DNA of 64,000 nucleotides, from positions 1 through 64,000 of the forward strand of contig JAEWFZ010000034.1 in the NCBI GenBank assembly GCA_023388535.1, in the 5' to 3' direction. The notes beneath the pieces were generated by a model. That model did no database searches and had not been told where the DNA came from. It saw nothing but the letters and a program-made list of their open reading frames with translations. This document shows positions 18,099 to 26,421 of this stretch, in pieces. How positions within the stretch are numbered: position 1 is the first letter of the stretch; each line of letters begins with the position of its first letter. The stretch is from Bacillota bacterium (GTDB lineage Bacteria; Bacillota_I; Bacilli_A; Erysipelotrichales; Erysipelotrichaceae). The translations under genes were made by a program, and so were the position numbers.

Positions 18099-18689
18099 GT
18101 GATTAAACATCCAAAAGGATCGATACAAAAACGATCGACTACAAAACATATCAATAAAAGTAATCTAGGCCAAAGCTTAGAAGATGATTTAAACATCACC
18201 AACCAACATTATCGAAATCAAAAATTAGCCCTTGTTTATAAAAAACCTACACCGGTCCAGGTGGTTCAAGTAGACTTTCCTAAGCGCAGCGCCGCTAAGA
18301 TTATTGAAGCTTACTATAAATTACCTTCAACCACCGATTACAATGGCCTTTGTCAGGGCGTACCCATCGATTTTGAAGCCAAACAAACGACCAACCTAAC
18401 CCGCTTTCCCTTAGCTATGATCTATCAACATCAGATCGATCATCTACGAGCGGTCAATCAACATGGTGGTATTAGTTTTCTCATCATTCGCTTTAGCGCC
18501 AAGGATGAAACCTACTTCATTGATTTTAAAGATTTCGACGAGTTTCTAAAAACGAGTACGCGTCAATCGATTCCCTATCGTTGGTTTGAGAAAAACGCCA
18601 CTTTACTTGAAACAACCTACCATGCTCCTTGTCATTACTATCCAGAAATGATAAAGCTTATAAATAAAAGAAAGGAAACTAGCCAATGA
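18099..18689 (+). CDS. recU: Holliday junction resolvase RecU
   Basis: RecU cuts four-way DNA junctions in recombination and chromosome segregation. The 196-residue product keeps the family core: LEDDLNITNQHY, KKPTPVQVV, FPKRSAAKIIEAYYKLPSTTDYNG, and the nuclease residues in DFEAKQT. I start it at GTG 18099: it aligns with the usual MIRYPNG opening (here MIKHPKG) and has GGTGAT four bases upstream. An upstream in-frame ATG lies inside the -10 box. It overlaps the penicillin-binding protein gene by four bases (ATGA), the conserved recU-ponA pair. Confidence 0.93.
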   Translation: MIKHPKGSIQKRSTTKHINKSNLGQSLEDDLNITNQHYRNQKLALVYKKPTPVQVVQVDFPKRSAAKIIEAYYKLPSTTDYNGLCQGVPIDFEAKQTTNLTRFPLAMIYQHQIDHLRAVNQHGGISFLIIRFSAKDETYFIDFKDFDEFLKTSTRQSIPYRWFEKNATLLETTYHAPCHYYPEMIKLINKRKETSQ

Positions 18690-21600
18690 GTAATCCTAAT
18701 CGACCTAAAACAAAATTTTATGTATTTAGAAAGCTGATAGCGGCTTTCTTAGTGATTGCGGTAGCCGGAGCTCTAGTAGCTTCGAATATTTTAATCGATA
18801 AAATAACCACGGTAATTAAAGCCTCTCCAGAAATGGATTTAGAAAAATTCAGAACCGCTGAATCGACCATTATCTATGACATGAATGGCGAAGAAGTTGT
18901 TAAGCTGGGGCTTAACGTAGCCTCTAATATTACCTACGAACAAATGCCAAATACCTTAATCGATGCCTTTCTATCGATCGAAGACTCCCAATTCTTCGAA
19001 CACGATGGCGTCGATATGCCGCGTCTGCTTTTAACGACCGCCAAAAACTTTTTAACCCGAGGTAAAGACACCGGAGCCTCGACCATCACCATGCAGACGA
19101 TTAAGAAGTCATTGTTTGAGTCCGATGATACCTTAGCCGCCAAGAGCTATGAGCGTAAGATTCAAGAAATTGCCCTTTCTTCTGAAATTGAAAGTAAGAT
19201 AAGTAAGAAAAACATCTTGGAACTCTATGTCAATAAGATTCAGTACGGTGCCCCAAATAGCCGTGGTGTACAACGTGCCGCTGAATATTATTTCGGAAAA
19301 GATGTTTCCGAATTGACCTTATCTGAATCGGCCTATTTAGCTGGGGTTATTAACGCGCCATCGGCTTTCAACGCTTATCGAAATCTCGAAGGGGCTCGTA
19401 ACCGTCGTAATGCTGTATTAGATAATATGGTTAGACATGGTTATATCACCCCAACCGAAAGAGATTTAGCGAAAGCGGTAAAATTAGAAAATCAACTAGT
19501 TGGTGAAGATAAATTCAGTATTAATAAATTCAAATACAACGACTACATAGACCAAGTCCTCTATGAAGCTCAAGAATTAACGGGACTAGATCCAATGGTC
19601 AATGGGATGCAAATCTATACCAGTTTAAATCCTATCCAACAAGATTTAATTGAAGACATTCAACATCAAAGAAACTTTAAATATAGTCAAGACATTATCC
19701 AATCGGCCTTTGTCGTCATCAATAACCAAAAAGGTGAAATTGTCGCCATTGGCGGTGGAAAAGTTACCGATGAAACCGTCTCCTTAGGATTGAACCGGGT
19801 TCGTTCCAATCGCCAAGTAGGATCGGCGATGAAAGCCGTCTTACCTTATATGTTGGCTTTTGACAATCTCGGTTGGTCAAATATGCACGTTATTGAAGAT
19901 GGTCCTTATTTCTATAAGGGAACCAATACCCAACTACAAAACGCGTCTAGAACCTATATCGGCGATATGATTCTGAGAGATGCGTTGGCCGCCTCTAAGA
20001 ACATTCCAGCCATTAAAACGATGGATGAAGTCATTGAAAAGATAGGTAACGAAGCGATTCGAGATTTCTTACGGAAACTAGATTATCCTGAGCCAGTCGT
20101 CGCTAAGTTTAAAGACCAATACGCTATCGGTGGTGCCGAATACGCGATATCACCAATCACAGCAGCCGGTCATCATACCGTGGCTATGAATGGTGGGAAA
20201 TATATTAAACCTCATACCATTAAACGAATTGAAATGAATGGACAGCCGCCTTTGGTACCAGAATATAAACCAATCCAACTAGTATCGGAAGGTGCCGCTT
20301 ATATGGCCGCCGATATTATGAAATACGCCGTTGACGTTACCGGTTTTGGTACGGATGCAATGCGCTTAAAACAAAGATTTCCAGTTTACGCAAAAACTGG
20401 TAGTTCTAACTGGGGAATTGAAGGTCCTTCGGTGGGCCAAAAAGTCGGGGCCTTAAAGGACTCCTGGTTTATAGCCTCAACCAGCGAATATACGATTGCC
20501 AACTGGATGGGACTGGATAAAGCCAGCGATGGTCGAATTACCAATCGTAACACCTTGCGTAACAGTCAGGTTAAGATGGTAAATAGTTTATTAAAAGAAA
20601 CGACTAAATTCTCGAAACCGACCTTGTTAAAACAACCGGCTGATGTCGTTCAAGTTAAACATATATTGGCAACCTTCCCATACGCACGGCCAATTGAAAA
20701 TATGAGTGTCGCCTATATTGCTAACGCTTTAATTCTTAAAGATAACGCTAAATTAGTTGACTTTACCGCTCCTAAAATAGAAGATCTCAAAGAACAGAAG
20801 GTTAACTCGACGAAACTATTATTTGGTATCTTCAATTTAGATGTAGCGATGACGCCGTATCCACAAGCTCAAAATGGCTCAACGCCTGGTAAAGCGACCA
20901 AAGTTATGAGCGCTACTTCGGCCAACGGTAAAACTATTACCGCAACCGGTCGGGTTCTCTTTGACCCATCCTGGGTCTTTGGCGGGGCTCAATACGGAAC
21001 TTCGGTGATTAGAAATGGTGAAGTGATTCAAGAAGTAATAAACGCCAATCCACAGCGTAATATAACGTTATTGGGAATTAGTTCTAATACCAATTTAGAA
21101 GTATGTTCCTTCTATACTTGGGCGAGCCAGCCAACGATTCGAAGTAATTCGGTTTGTCAGCTGGTAAACTCTGGAGATGACACCATCACCTTCCCTAACT
21201 TTATTTCCCAACCAATTCAAGAATTCCAAAACTGGATCGCTACTAATTCGGAAGCGTCGGTGAAAACTTCAATCGTTACACCGAGCGAAGCGGCTCAGGT
21301 TGGTAAAATTTATAATTTATCGCCTAACTACGCTGGACAAAACGTCGATCGGCTCGAGTTGAATCAAACCAAGTTTGAAGTGGCCTATTATGATCAAACA
21401 ATATCTGGACTACAGTCCAATGTAGGCAAACGCTTAAATACCTTTAAAAATCCTAATCCAAATATCTTACAGGTACGAATCAATGGCAGCGATAACCCGC
21501 AAGCTATTATCCGTAGTATCGCCGTAAACAACCGTACCCTCGATAATTTCAGTTTATCTCAACTCGGTGGCCAATATCTGATAACGATTGGAACCGAAGC

Positions 21601-21838
21601 GGAAGTGAACAAGTCGGAGTTAAAGCAAGTCTTAGATACGGCTAATTCACTGGTTAAACAGAATTATAGTTCCGGTTGGGATAGTTTCGACAACGCGCGA
21701 AAACACGCTCAACAAGTATATAATAAAGCCGATGTAACTCAGGCCGAAGTCAATCAAGCGACCAACTTGCTGAAAACAGCAATGGCCAACTTAGTAGAAG
21801 TTGTAATCGAAGTGCCTGAAACCGGTAGCGACGATTAA
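18686..21838 (+). CDS. ponA: Class A penicillin-binding protein with FIVAR-like C-terminus
   Basis: This bifunctional enzyme polymerises and cross-links peptidoglycan. It has a membrane anchor at 16-38 and a GT51 glycosyltransferase domain (catalytic E99 in SIEDSQFFEHDGVD). The transpeptidase has SAMK (S380-K383), SKN (437-439) and KTG (570-572). The 1050 residues exceed the usual 700-900. After a PASTA-like stretch comes a helical region at 975-1037 resembling the FIVAR repeat of Gram-positive surface proteins. The chain then ends VPETGSDD, a sortase-like motif without the hydrophobic tail. The gene is coupled to recU and ends at a strong terminator. Confidence 0.94.
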   Translation: MSNPNRPKTKFYVFRKLIAAFLVIAVAGALVASNILIDKITTVIKASPEMDLEKFRTAESTIIYDMNGEEVVKLGLNVASNITYEQMPNTLIDAFLSIEDSQFFEHDGVDMPRLLLTTAKNFLTRGKDTGASTITMQTIKKSLFESDDTLAAKSYERKIQEIALSSEIESKISKKNILELYVNKIQYGAPNSRGVQRAAEYYFGKDVSELTLSESAYLAGVINAPSAFNAYRNLEGARNRRNAVLDNMVRHGYITPTERDLAKAVKLENQLVGEDKFSINKFKYNDYIDQVLYEAQELTGLDPMVNGMQIYTSLNPIQQDLIEDIQHQRNFKYSQDIIQSAFVVINNQKGEIVAIGGGKVTDETVSLGLNRVRSNRQVGSAMKAVLPYMLAFDNLGWSNMHVIEDGPYFYKGTNTQLQNASRTYIGDMILRDALAASKNIPAIKTMDEVIEKIGNEAIRDFLRKLDYPEPVVAKFKDQYAIGGAEYAISPITAAGHHTVAMNGGKYIKPHTIKRIEMNGQPPLVPEYKPIQLVSEGAAYMAADIMKYAVDVTGFGTDAMRLKQRFPVYAKTGSSNWGIEGPSVGQKVGALKDSWFIASTSEYTIANWMGLDKASDGRITNRNTLRNSQVKMVNSLLKETTKFSKPTLLKQPADVVQVKHILATFPYARPIENMSVAYIANALILKDNAKLVDFTAPKIEDLKEQKVNSTKLLFGIFNLDVAMTPYPQAQNGSTPGKATKVMSATSANGKTITATGRVLFDPSWVFGGAQYGTSVIRNGEVIQEVINANPQRNITLLGISSNTNLEVCSFYTWASQPTIRSNSVCQLVNSGDDTITFPNFISQPIQEFQNWIATNSEASVKTSIVTPSEAAQVGKIYNLSPNYAGQNVDRLELNQTKFEVAYYDQTISGLQSNVGKRLNTFKNPNPNILQVRINGSDNPQAIIRSIAVNNRTLDNFSLSQLGGQYLITIGTEAEVNKSELKQVLDTANSLVKQNYSSGWDSFDNARKHAQQVYNKADVTQAEVNQATNLLKTAMANLVEVVIEVPETGSDD

Positions 21839-21844
21839 GTATCT

Positions 21845-21873
21845 AAAAAGCACTTCATCAAGAAGTGCTTTTT
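21845..21873. terminator. Bidirectional terminator shared by ponA and nth
   Basis: The 12-bp stem AAAAAGCACTTC/GAAGTGCTTTTT has a 5-base loop and is followed on the plus strand by more T. The nth stop codon sits in the loop, so one stem arm also encodes the last residues of Nth. Confidence 0.9.
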
Positions 21874-22514
21874 TCTGGATTCAATCGTTTATAATCACGA
21901 CAGTTTTCCGTAAATGGACAAATATTACAATTAGGGTTTTGAGCTTTACAGAGATAGCGACCAAAGAAGATGAGTAAATGATGCGCGTGATTCCATCGAC
22001 TTTGATCAATTTTCTTCATCAAGGCTTGTTCGGTCTCCCAGACGGTAGCATTTTTCTTGGCCAAGTAAAGGCGCATCGATGTGCGATGAACATGGGTATC
22101 AACGGCTATGGCTGGAATACCGAAAGCTACCGATAAAATAACATTAGCGGTCTTACGACCTACCCCGGGCAAACTGATGAGCTCTTTACGGGTGTTGGGT
22201 AGTTGACTATCAAAGTTTTCAACCAAGGCTTTACCAAAGCCTTTTAAGCTCTTAGCTTTATTTCGATATAAACCTAAAGTTCTAATATACGATTCAATTT
22301 CACTTAAGGGTGCTTCAGCTAAATCCTTGGGGTGTGGATAGGCTTTAAATAGTGCTGGAGTAACTTTGTTGACCGATATATCGGTGGTTTGTGCCGAAAG
22401 AATTACCGCTATCGCTAATTCATAGGAATTACTAAAATCAAGTTCCGCCTTCGCATCAGGAAATAGTTCTTCTAAAATATCTAAGATTTCATTAGCTGGC
22501 TTTGCTTTTGGCAT
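21858..22514 (-). CDS. nth: Endonuclease III
   Basis: This DNA glycosylase/AP lyase removes oxidised pyrimidines. The helix-hairpin-helix LPGVGRKTANV holds the catalytic lysine, and the catalytic aspartate is in AVDTHVHR. The four cluster cysteines follow C-x6-C-x2-C-x5-C (CKAQNPNCNICPFTENC). Length is 218. It overlaps dnaD by 23 bases, an order shared with B. subtilis. Its final codons lie in the terminator stem it shares with ponA. Confidence 0.95.
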   Translation of the reverse strand: MPKAKPANEILDILEELFPDAKAELDFSNSYELAIAVILSAQTTDISVNKVTPALFKAYPHPKDLAEAPLSEIESYIRTLGLYRNKAKSLKGFGKALVENFDSQLPNTRKELISLPGVGRKTANVILSVAFGIPAIAVDTHVHRTSMRLYLAKKNATVWETEQALMKKIDQSRWNHAHHLLIFFGRYLCKAQNPNCNICPFTENCRDYKRLNPEKSTS

Positions 22515-22989
22515 TATGAATTACCCTTTCAATATAGGTCATCGATAGTTTGCCTTGGACAAAGGCCTCTTTCAACGCATAGATAATAATATCTTCAGGA
22601 TGTTTGGATTGTAGCTCGTTGAGGCGAGCTAATTCATTTTGAGATAAGGGACGACCAAACTCGGCTTCAAACCGTTTTAGTAAGCCTTCATCCACATATT
22701 CATAAGGATTTGACATAGAAAAAATAGCATCGATATTAAAAATAATCTCGTTACGACTGGTTTCTATTTTTAATATTTGTAATTCAACCAACTCAGAGAT
22801 GGCCTCATCTAGGGCTTCGCTAGTCATTTTTGATTGCTTCGCTAACCATTGATTGGTTAAAACAGTCTTATTTTGGTTGGCGTAATCAATAAGTAAAACA
22901 ATCAGTAAAGTTTCTGGATTAAGCCGGAGTTGGTGATAATGATCCAAAATCCAATCGCGTCGATGTAAATAGCCTTTTTCAAACCACAT
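22492..22989 (-). CDS. dnaD: DnaD-like replication initiation protein
   Basis: DnaD helps load the replicative helicase in Firmicutes. The 165-residue protein has an N-terminal winged-helix domain (VLTNQWLAKQSKMTSEALDE region) and a compact DnaD/DnaB C-terminal domain (FGRPLSQNELARLNELQ and EAFVQGKLSMTYIERVI). It is shorter than B. subtilis DnaD (about 230), mainly at the C-terminal tail. It lies between a YpmB-like gene and nth, the conserved order. Confidence 0.87.
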   Translation of the reverse strand: MWFEKGYLHRRDWILDHYHQLRLNPETLLIVLLIDYANQNKTVLTNQWLAKQSKMTSEALDEAISELVELQILKIETSRNEIIFNIDAIFSMSNPYEYVDEGLLKRFEAEFGRPLSQNELARLNELQSKHPEDIIIYALKEAFVQGKLSMTYIERVIHNAKSKAS

Positions 22990-22991
22990 AA

Positions 22992-23405
22992 TTAAAAACT
23001 CCTATCAAAACTAAAAACTTCTTCTGCAGTCTTAAAATCTAAAAACCGCTCTTTAGTCCCCTGTTTCTCGACGATAACCAATTGTTCGCGATACAACCCG
23101 TAACGCTTATTAGCATCAAGCTTTGAACCATCGCTAAGGCGATATAAAAGCTTATAGTCTTGAGAAACGACATAGATGGCTTTAGGGGAAGAAAATACAT
23201 ACATCGGTTGTTCTAAAGCAAATTCATTATGAAAAGCAACCTGATCTTCGTATTGACTATTTAGAGATTGAGCTAAACTATTAATAAATCTCTCTTCTTG
23301 GACTTTAGGAGCGTTGAGAAAATAATTTAAATTAAAAAAGACTAAAAAAACGACCAATCCAAAAAGGAGTAGAGAAATAAGTATTTGCTTTAGATTATGT
23401 TTCAT
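22992..23405 (-). CDS. YpmB-like membrane-anchored protein, function unknown
   Basis: The 137 residues hold one N-terminal membrane helix (about 7-30) and an exported domain of roughly 100 residues (SPKAIYVVSQDYKLLYRL segment). Sequence similarity is weak to the eye. Size, topology and position directly before dnaD match B. subtilis YpmB (DUF5590, PepSY-like). No catalytic residues stand out. There is no clear ribosome site, and the gene starts 4 bases after mtnN stops, so it probably relies on coupled translation. Confidence 0.6.
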   Translation of the reverse strand: MKHNLKQILISLLLFGLVVFLVFFNLNYFLNAPKVQEERFINSLAQSLNSQYEDQVAFHNEFALEQPMYVFSSPKAIYVVSQDYKLLYRLSDGSKLDANKRYGLYREQLVIVEKQGTKERFLDFKTAEEVFSFDRSF

Positions 23406-23409
23406 CAGC

Positions 23410-24090
23410 TTATAAAGTCTCGACTAGATATTTAGTAATCTGGGCACTAACTTTAGAAGCCTCCAATAGATATTGTTCAAAATGGGCTTGATTATCGTCT
23501 CTTAACGTAACATCGGAAAGACAACGAATGATGACAAAAGGCACTCGATTGATGGTACAAATATGGCCGATAGCTGCTCCTTCCATATCCGCACAAATGG
23601 CATTTGGATATTCTTTTTGTAAGAAATCAATTTGATCTTGGTGAGAGATAAAAGCGTCGCCACTGACCGTCTGACCAACCCAATGTTTAATATTGTGCTC
23701 TTCCAACAAAGTCTTGGTTTTTTCTACCAATAGTCGATCGGGTGTAAAAATACGCGATTCATTCCCCCATTTTGGATTACTATAATCCAAAATAAAATCA
23801 TGATACAGCGTTTCATCGCTGACGACCACATCGCCAATTTCTTGTTCCTCCATTAAACCACCGGCGGAACCAATATTAATAATTGAAAATGGTTTATAAG
23901 CACTTAATAAAACCGACGTCGTATAGGCTGCTTCAACTTTTCCAACTCCGCTTTTACAAATGACAACTTTCTTACCGGCAAGGGTCGCTAGATATAACAT
24001 CCGCTTCCGGGTTTCTATTTCATGATATGAATCTGTTAATGCCAAAATAGCATCAATTTCTTCTTGCATTGCTCCAATAATACCAATCAT
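23410..24090 (-). CDS. mtnN: 5'-methylthioadenosine/S-adenosylhomocysteine nucleosidase
   Basis: This enzyme cleaves adenine from methylthioadenosine and S-adenosylhomocysteine, clearing products of methyl transfer. The 226 residues begin with the family opening MIGIIGAMQEEIDAI. They contain the IINIGSAGGL phosphate-site segment, CADMEGAAIGH with the substrate-binding Met-Glu, and IRCLSD with the catalytic aspartate. It is coupled by four bases to the methyltransferase gene yqeM. Confidence 0.95.
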   Translation of the reverse strand: MIGIIGAMQEEIDAILALTDSYHEIETRKRMLYLATLAGKKVVICKSGVGKVEAAYTTSVLLSAYKPFSIINIGSAGGLMEEQEIGDVVVSDETLYHDFILDYSNPKWGNESRIFTPDRLLVEKTKTLLEEHNIKHWVGQTVSGDAFISHQDQIDFLQKEYPNAICADMEGAAIGHICTINRVPFVIIRCLSDVTLRDDNQAHFEQYLLEASKVSAQITKYLVETL

Positions 24091-24791
24091 ATTCTTTCTC
24101 CTTTACTTGCTATTATAAAAATCTTTTCTCCCGTTGCTTTGATGGGAAGACCAAAATCTTGATTGTATTCTACATGATAACCATGTTGATGAAACCATTT
24201 TATCACAGGATGAGCTAAATGAACGTATTGAACAATCGTTTTATCTTGTAAGACATGACCGTTCTCATCAAAGAAATGAAAGGAATGGATCAATTCTTGT
24301 TGATCGCTGGCAATGGTCCATTGATAAAATAAATTAGAATTAATAATCCCCTCTTCGATGAATGGATCTTCAAATTCTTCCAAGCGACTAGGATGATGCA
24401 AATCAATAATCACTTTTCCGTTGAAATCGAGGTGTTTGTCCATCTGTTCTAAAGTTAAATAGAGATCGTTTGTATTTAAATAATTTAAGCTATCACCCAC
24501 ACAGATAATTGTCTTAAACGTTTCATATAATTCAAAATCGCGCATATCCGCTTTAAATAATTTAAAATTATTCGATTTTTCAAAGGCTTGATTCAGCATT
24601 TGAGCATCCAAATCAATGCCTACCGTATATTGCTTTGGTTGGGCCAATAGTGCCAGTAAATCCCCGGTACCACATGCAAGTTCTAACAACGGATATTCAA
24701 CATATTTCGATAAATAATTATAATATAACTCGGTGCCTTGGCGATCGCCCAACAAAACATCGTAATTAAGACTCAAGTAATCCGTCATCAT
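24087..24791 (-). CDS. yqeM: Class I SAM-dependent methyltransferase (YqeM type)
   Basis: A cytoplasmic methyltransferase of unknown substrate. SAM motif I is LELACGTGDLLALL (about 37-50), with the acidic residue in GIDLDAQML and the FKADMRDF segment after it. Length is 234. It overlaps rsfS by 26 bases, as expected for the yqeK-rsfS-yqeM cluster. The substrate cannot be told from sequence. Confidence 0.85.
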   Translation of the reverse strand: MMTDYLSLNYDVLLGDRQGTELYYNYLSKYVEYPLLELACGTGDLLALLAQPKQYTVGIDLDAQMLNQAFEKSNNFKLFKADMRDFELYETFKTIICVGDSLNYLNTNDLYLTLEQMDKHLDFNGKVIIDLHHPSRLEEFEDPFIEEGIINSNLFYQWTIASDQQELIHSFHFFDENGHVLQDKTIVQYVHLAHPVIKWFHQHGYHVEYNQDFGLPIKATGEKIFIIASKGERI

Positions 24792-25128
24792 AAACCAAAT
24801 CTTCGATATTCACTAAGCAATCCGACCACAGTTTTTCTAAATTATAGAGTGAGCGTTGTTCCTGTAAAAATAAATGAATTACCACATCTTTAGCGTCCAC
24901 TAATAACCAGCCTGACTCCCCGGCTTTGGAAATGGGATAATAGGACTTATTATTTTCATCCAAATATTGTTTTAAATACTGTGCAGTGGCATCTAAGAGT
25001 CGGCTATTACTTAGGGTGCCAATTACCATATAATCCATAATTGGCGAGGTGGTTCTCATATCTAATAAAGCTAAATCTTCAACTTTACGTTGGTCTAGAA
25101 ATTGTAGTAGTTTACTTATTTCGTTCAT
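24766..25128 (-). CDS. rsfS: Ribosomal silencing factor RsfS
   Basis: RsfS binds ribosomal protein L14 and blocks subunit joining when nutrients are short. The 120-residue DUF143/Iojap fold shows VEDLALLDMR, DYMVIGTLSNSRLLDA and GWLLVDAKDVVIHLF. It is coupled by four bases to the fused nadD-yqeK gene, in the conserved nadD-yqeK-rsfS order. Confidence 0.94.
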   Translation of the reverse strand: MNEISKLLQFLDQRKVEDLALLDMRTTSPIMDYMVIGTLSNSRLLDATAQYLKQYLDENNKSYYPISKAGESGWLLVDAKDVVIHLFLQEQRSLYNLEKLWSDCLVNIEDLVYDDGLLES

Positions 25129-26144
25129 TTATTCATCCTTTCAAATTCTTCAATATCCTTTTTAATGCGGGCTACCGCATGATTCAAACTTGTTTTAGCC
25201 ATTTTCCGATAGATTTCGGTTGGATAATGTCTTAAAGGCTCTGATTTATCAGCAATAAATAATATCTGCGCTAATTTATGGCCGCTATTACCGGTAACAT
25301 GGTGATAAATGGCTTTAAGAAATTCTCTATCTCTTACATAATATACTTTTGATATGTAATGAGCAAGTCCGTAAGCATGATGCAGATAGTCTGGTTGTTG
25401 GCGCTCATCTTCACTTAAGTATGGTCTTAAGCTTGAGCTAGTTTTATGTTTAAAGTAATCATGAATTAAGCCCAAGGCGTAGGCTTTTTCGTCGTCCACA
25501 CCATGAATTAAGGCTAACTCTTTAGCTAATTTTGCGACCGATAAACTATGTTTGATGCGGTCTTCATCGAGCTCTTGTTTGATCATTTCTAAACTATAAT
25601 AGCCTTTTTGTATCATCGTCGATAAAATCTGAGGATGGGTGGCTGTGGAAAGGCCTTTACGAATATTGGTAGAGGAAATATCTAAAATCGGAGCCTCTAG
25701 TTTGGTAAAGATAGATTGATCGATAATATCATCGGCTTCCCGTGGATAGACCATTATTTCAATCATCTCAAGTAAGGCTTGATAACTATGCCACTGATCA
25801 AAGTTTTCCGCTTGGTCGGAACCGATTAAGAAAACAAATTCATTTTCTGGGTATAACTCTTTTAAGCGGGTCACGGTGTTGATGGTATAGTTCGGCGCCG
25901 GCAGTTCATTTTCAATACTACAAAGCTTTAAATGCGAATAGGACTTAATCATCATCTTTACCATCTCAGCGCGCTTGTTAAAACTTAGTTGAGTCTCGGA
26001 TTTCAAAGGCGCTTGTTTGGCTAAAATAAACCAACCCTCATCGGCCTGACTTTGCTTTATTGCATGCAATACAATTTTTAAATGACCGTAATGAATCGGA
26101 TCAAAACTACCGCCTAATAGGATTACTTTCTTAGTCAAGTTCAA
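25125..26144 (-). CDS. nadD: Fused nicotinate-nucleotide adenylyltransferase and YqeK HD hydrolase
   Basis: Two enzymes form one 339-residue chain. Residues 1 to about 190 are NadD, which makes deamido-NAD: LGGSFDPIHYGHL at the N-terminus and ISSTNIRKGL near 156. From about 190 onward is a YqeK-like HD phosphohydrolase (RIKHSLSVAKLA, GLIHDYFKH, HAYGLAHYI, YHHVTGN, FIADKSEP), a family reported to split diadenosine tetraphosphate. In B. subtilis these are separate adjacent genes. The fusion is known from mycoplasmas. The start is TTG at 26144 with GGAGAA upstream. The final yhbY codons overlap it. Confidence 0.92.
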   Translation of the reverse strand: MNLTKKVILLGGSFDPIHYGHLKIVLHAIKQSQADEGWFILAKQAPLKSETQLSFNKRAEMVKMMIKSYSHLKLCSIENELPAPNYTINTVTRLKELYPENEFVFLIGSDQAENFDQWHSYQALLEMIEIMVYPREADDIIDQSIFTKLEAPILDISSTNIRKGLSTATHPQILSTMIQKGYYSLEMIKQELDEDRIKHSLSVAKLAKELALIHGVDDEKAYALGLIHDYFKHKTSSSLRPYLSEDERQQPDYLHHAYGLAHYISKVYYVRDREFLKAIYHHVTGNSGHKLAQILFIADKSEPLRHYPTEIYRKMAKTSLNHAVARIKKDIEEFERMNK

Positions 26145-26421
26145 TTTTACGCTTCTCCGAAGGTCGATATAAGGTTATATTAGACCCCACGCACATGACT
26201 AGCGAACTTGCTGTTTGATGAGCCACTGTTTCAGCTAGTTCTTTGGCGCTTTGAGGACTGGTGGAATGAACATGGACTTTAATTAATTCATGGGCTCTTA
26301 AACCTTGTTCGATGGTATGAATTACATTTTCAGTTAGTCCATCCTTACCGATTTGAATAATCGGACTTAAACTATTGGCCAGACTACGTAACTGACGTTT
26401 CTGTTGATTACTTAATTTCAT
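26131..26421 (-). CDS. yhbY: YhbY/CRM-domain RNA-binding protein
   Basis: This 96-residue CRM-domain protein associates with the pre-50S ribosome. It opens with LSNQQKRQLRSLANSLSP, has the loop IGKDGLTENVI (a GxxG-type RNA-binding loop) and HELIKVHVHS. It overlaps yqeH by four bases and the nadD fusion by 14 bases. B. subtilis calls it YqeI. Confidence 0.92.
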   Translation of the reverse strand: MKLSNQQKRQLRSLANSLSPIIQIGKDGLTENVIHTIEQGLRAHELIKVHVHSTSPQSAKELAETVAHQTASSLVMCVGSNITLYRPSEKRKIELD

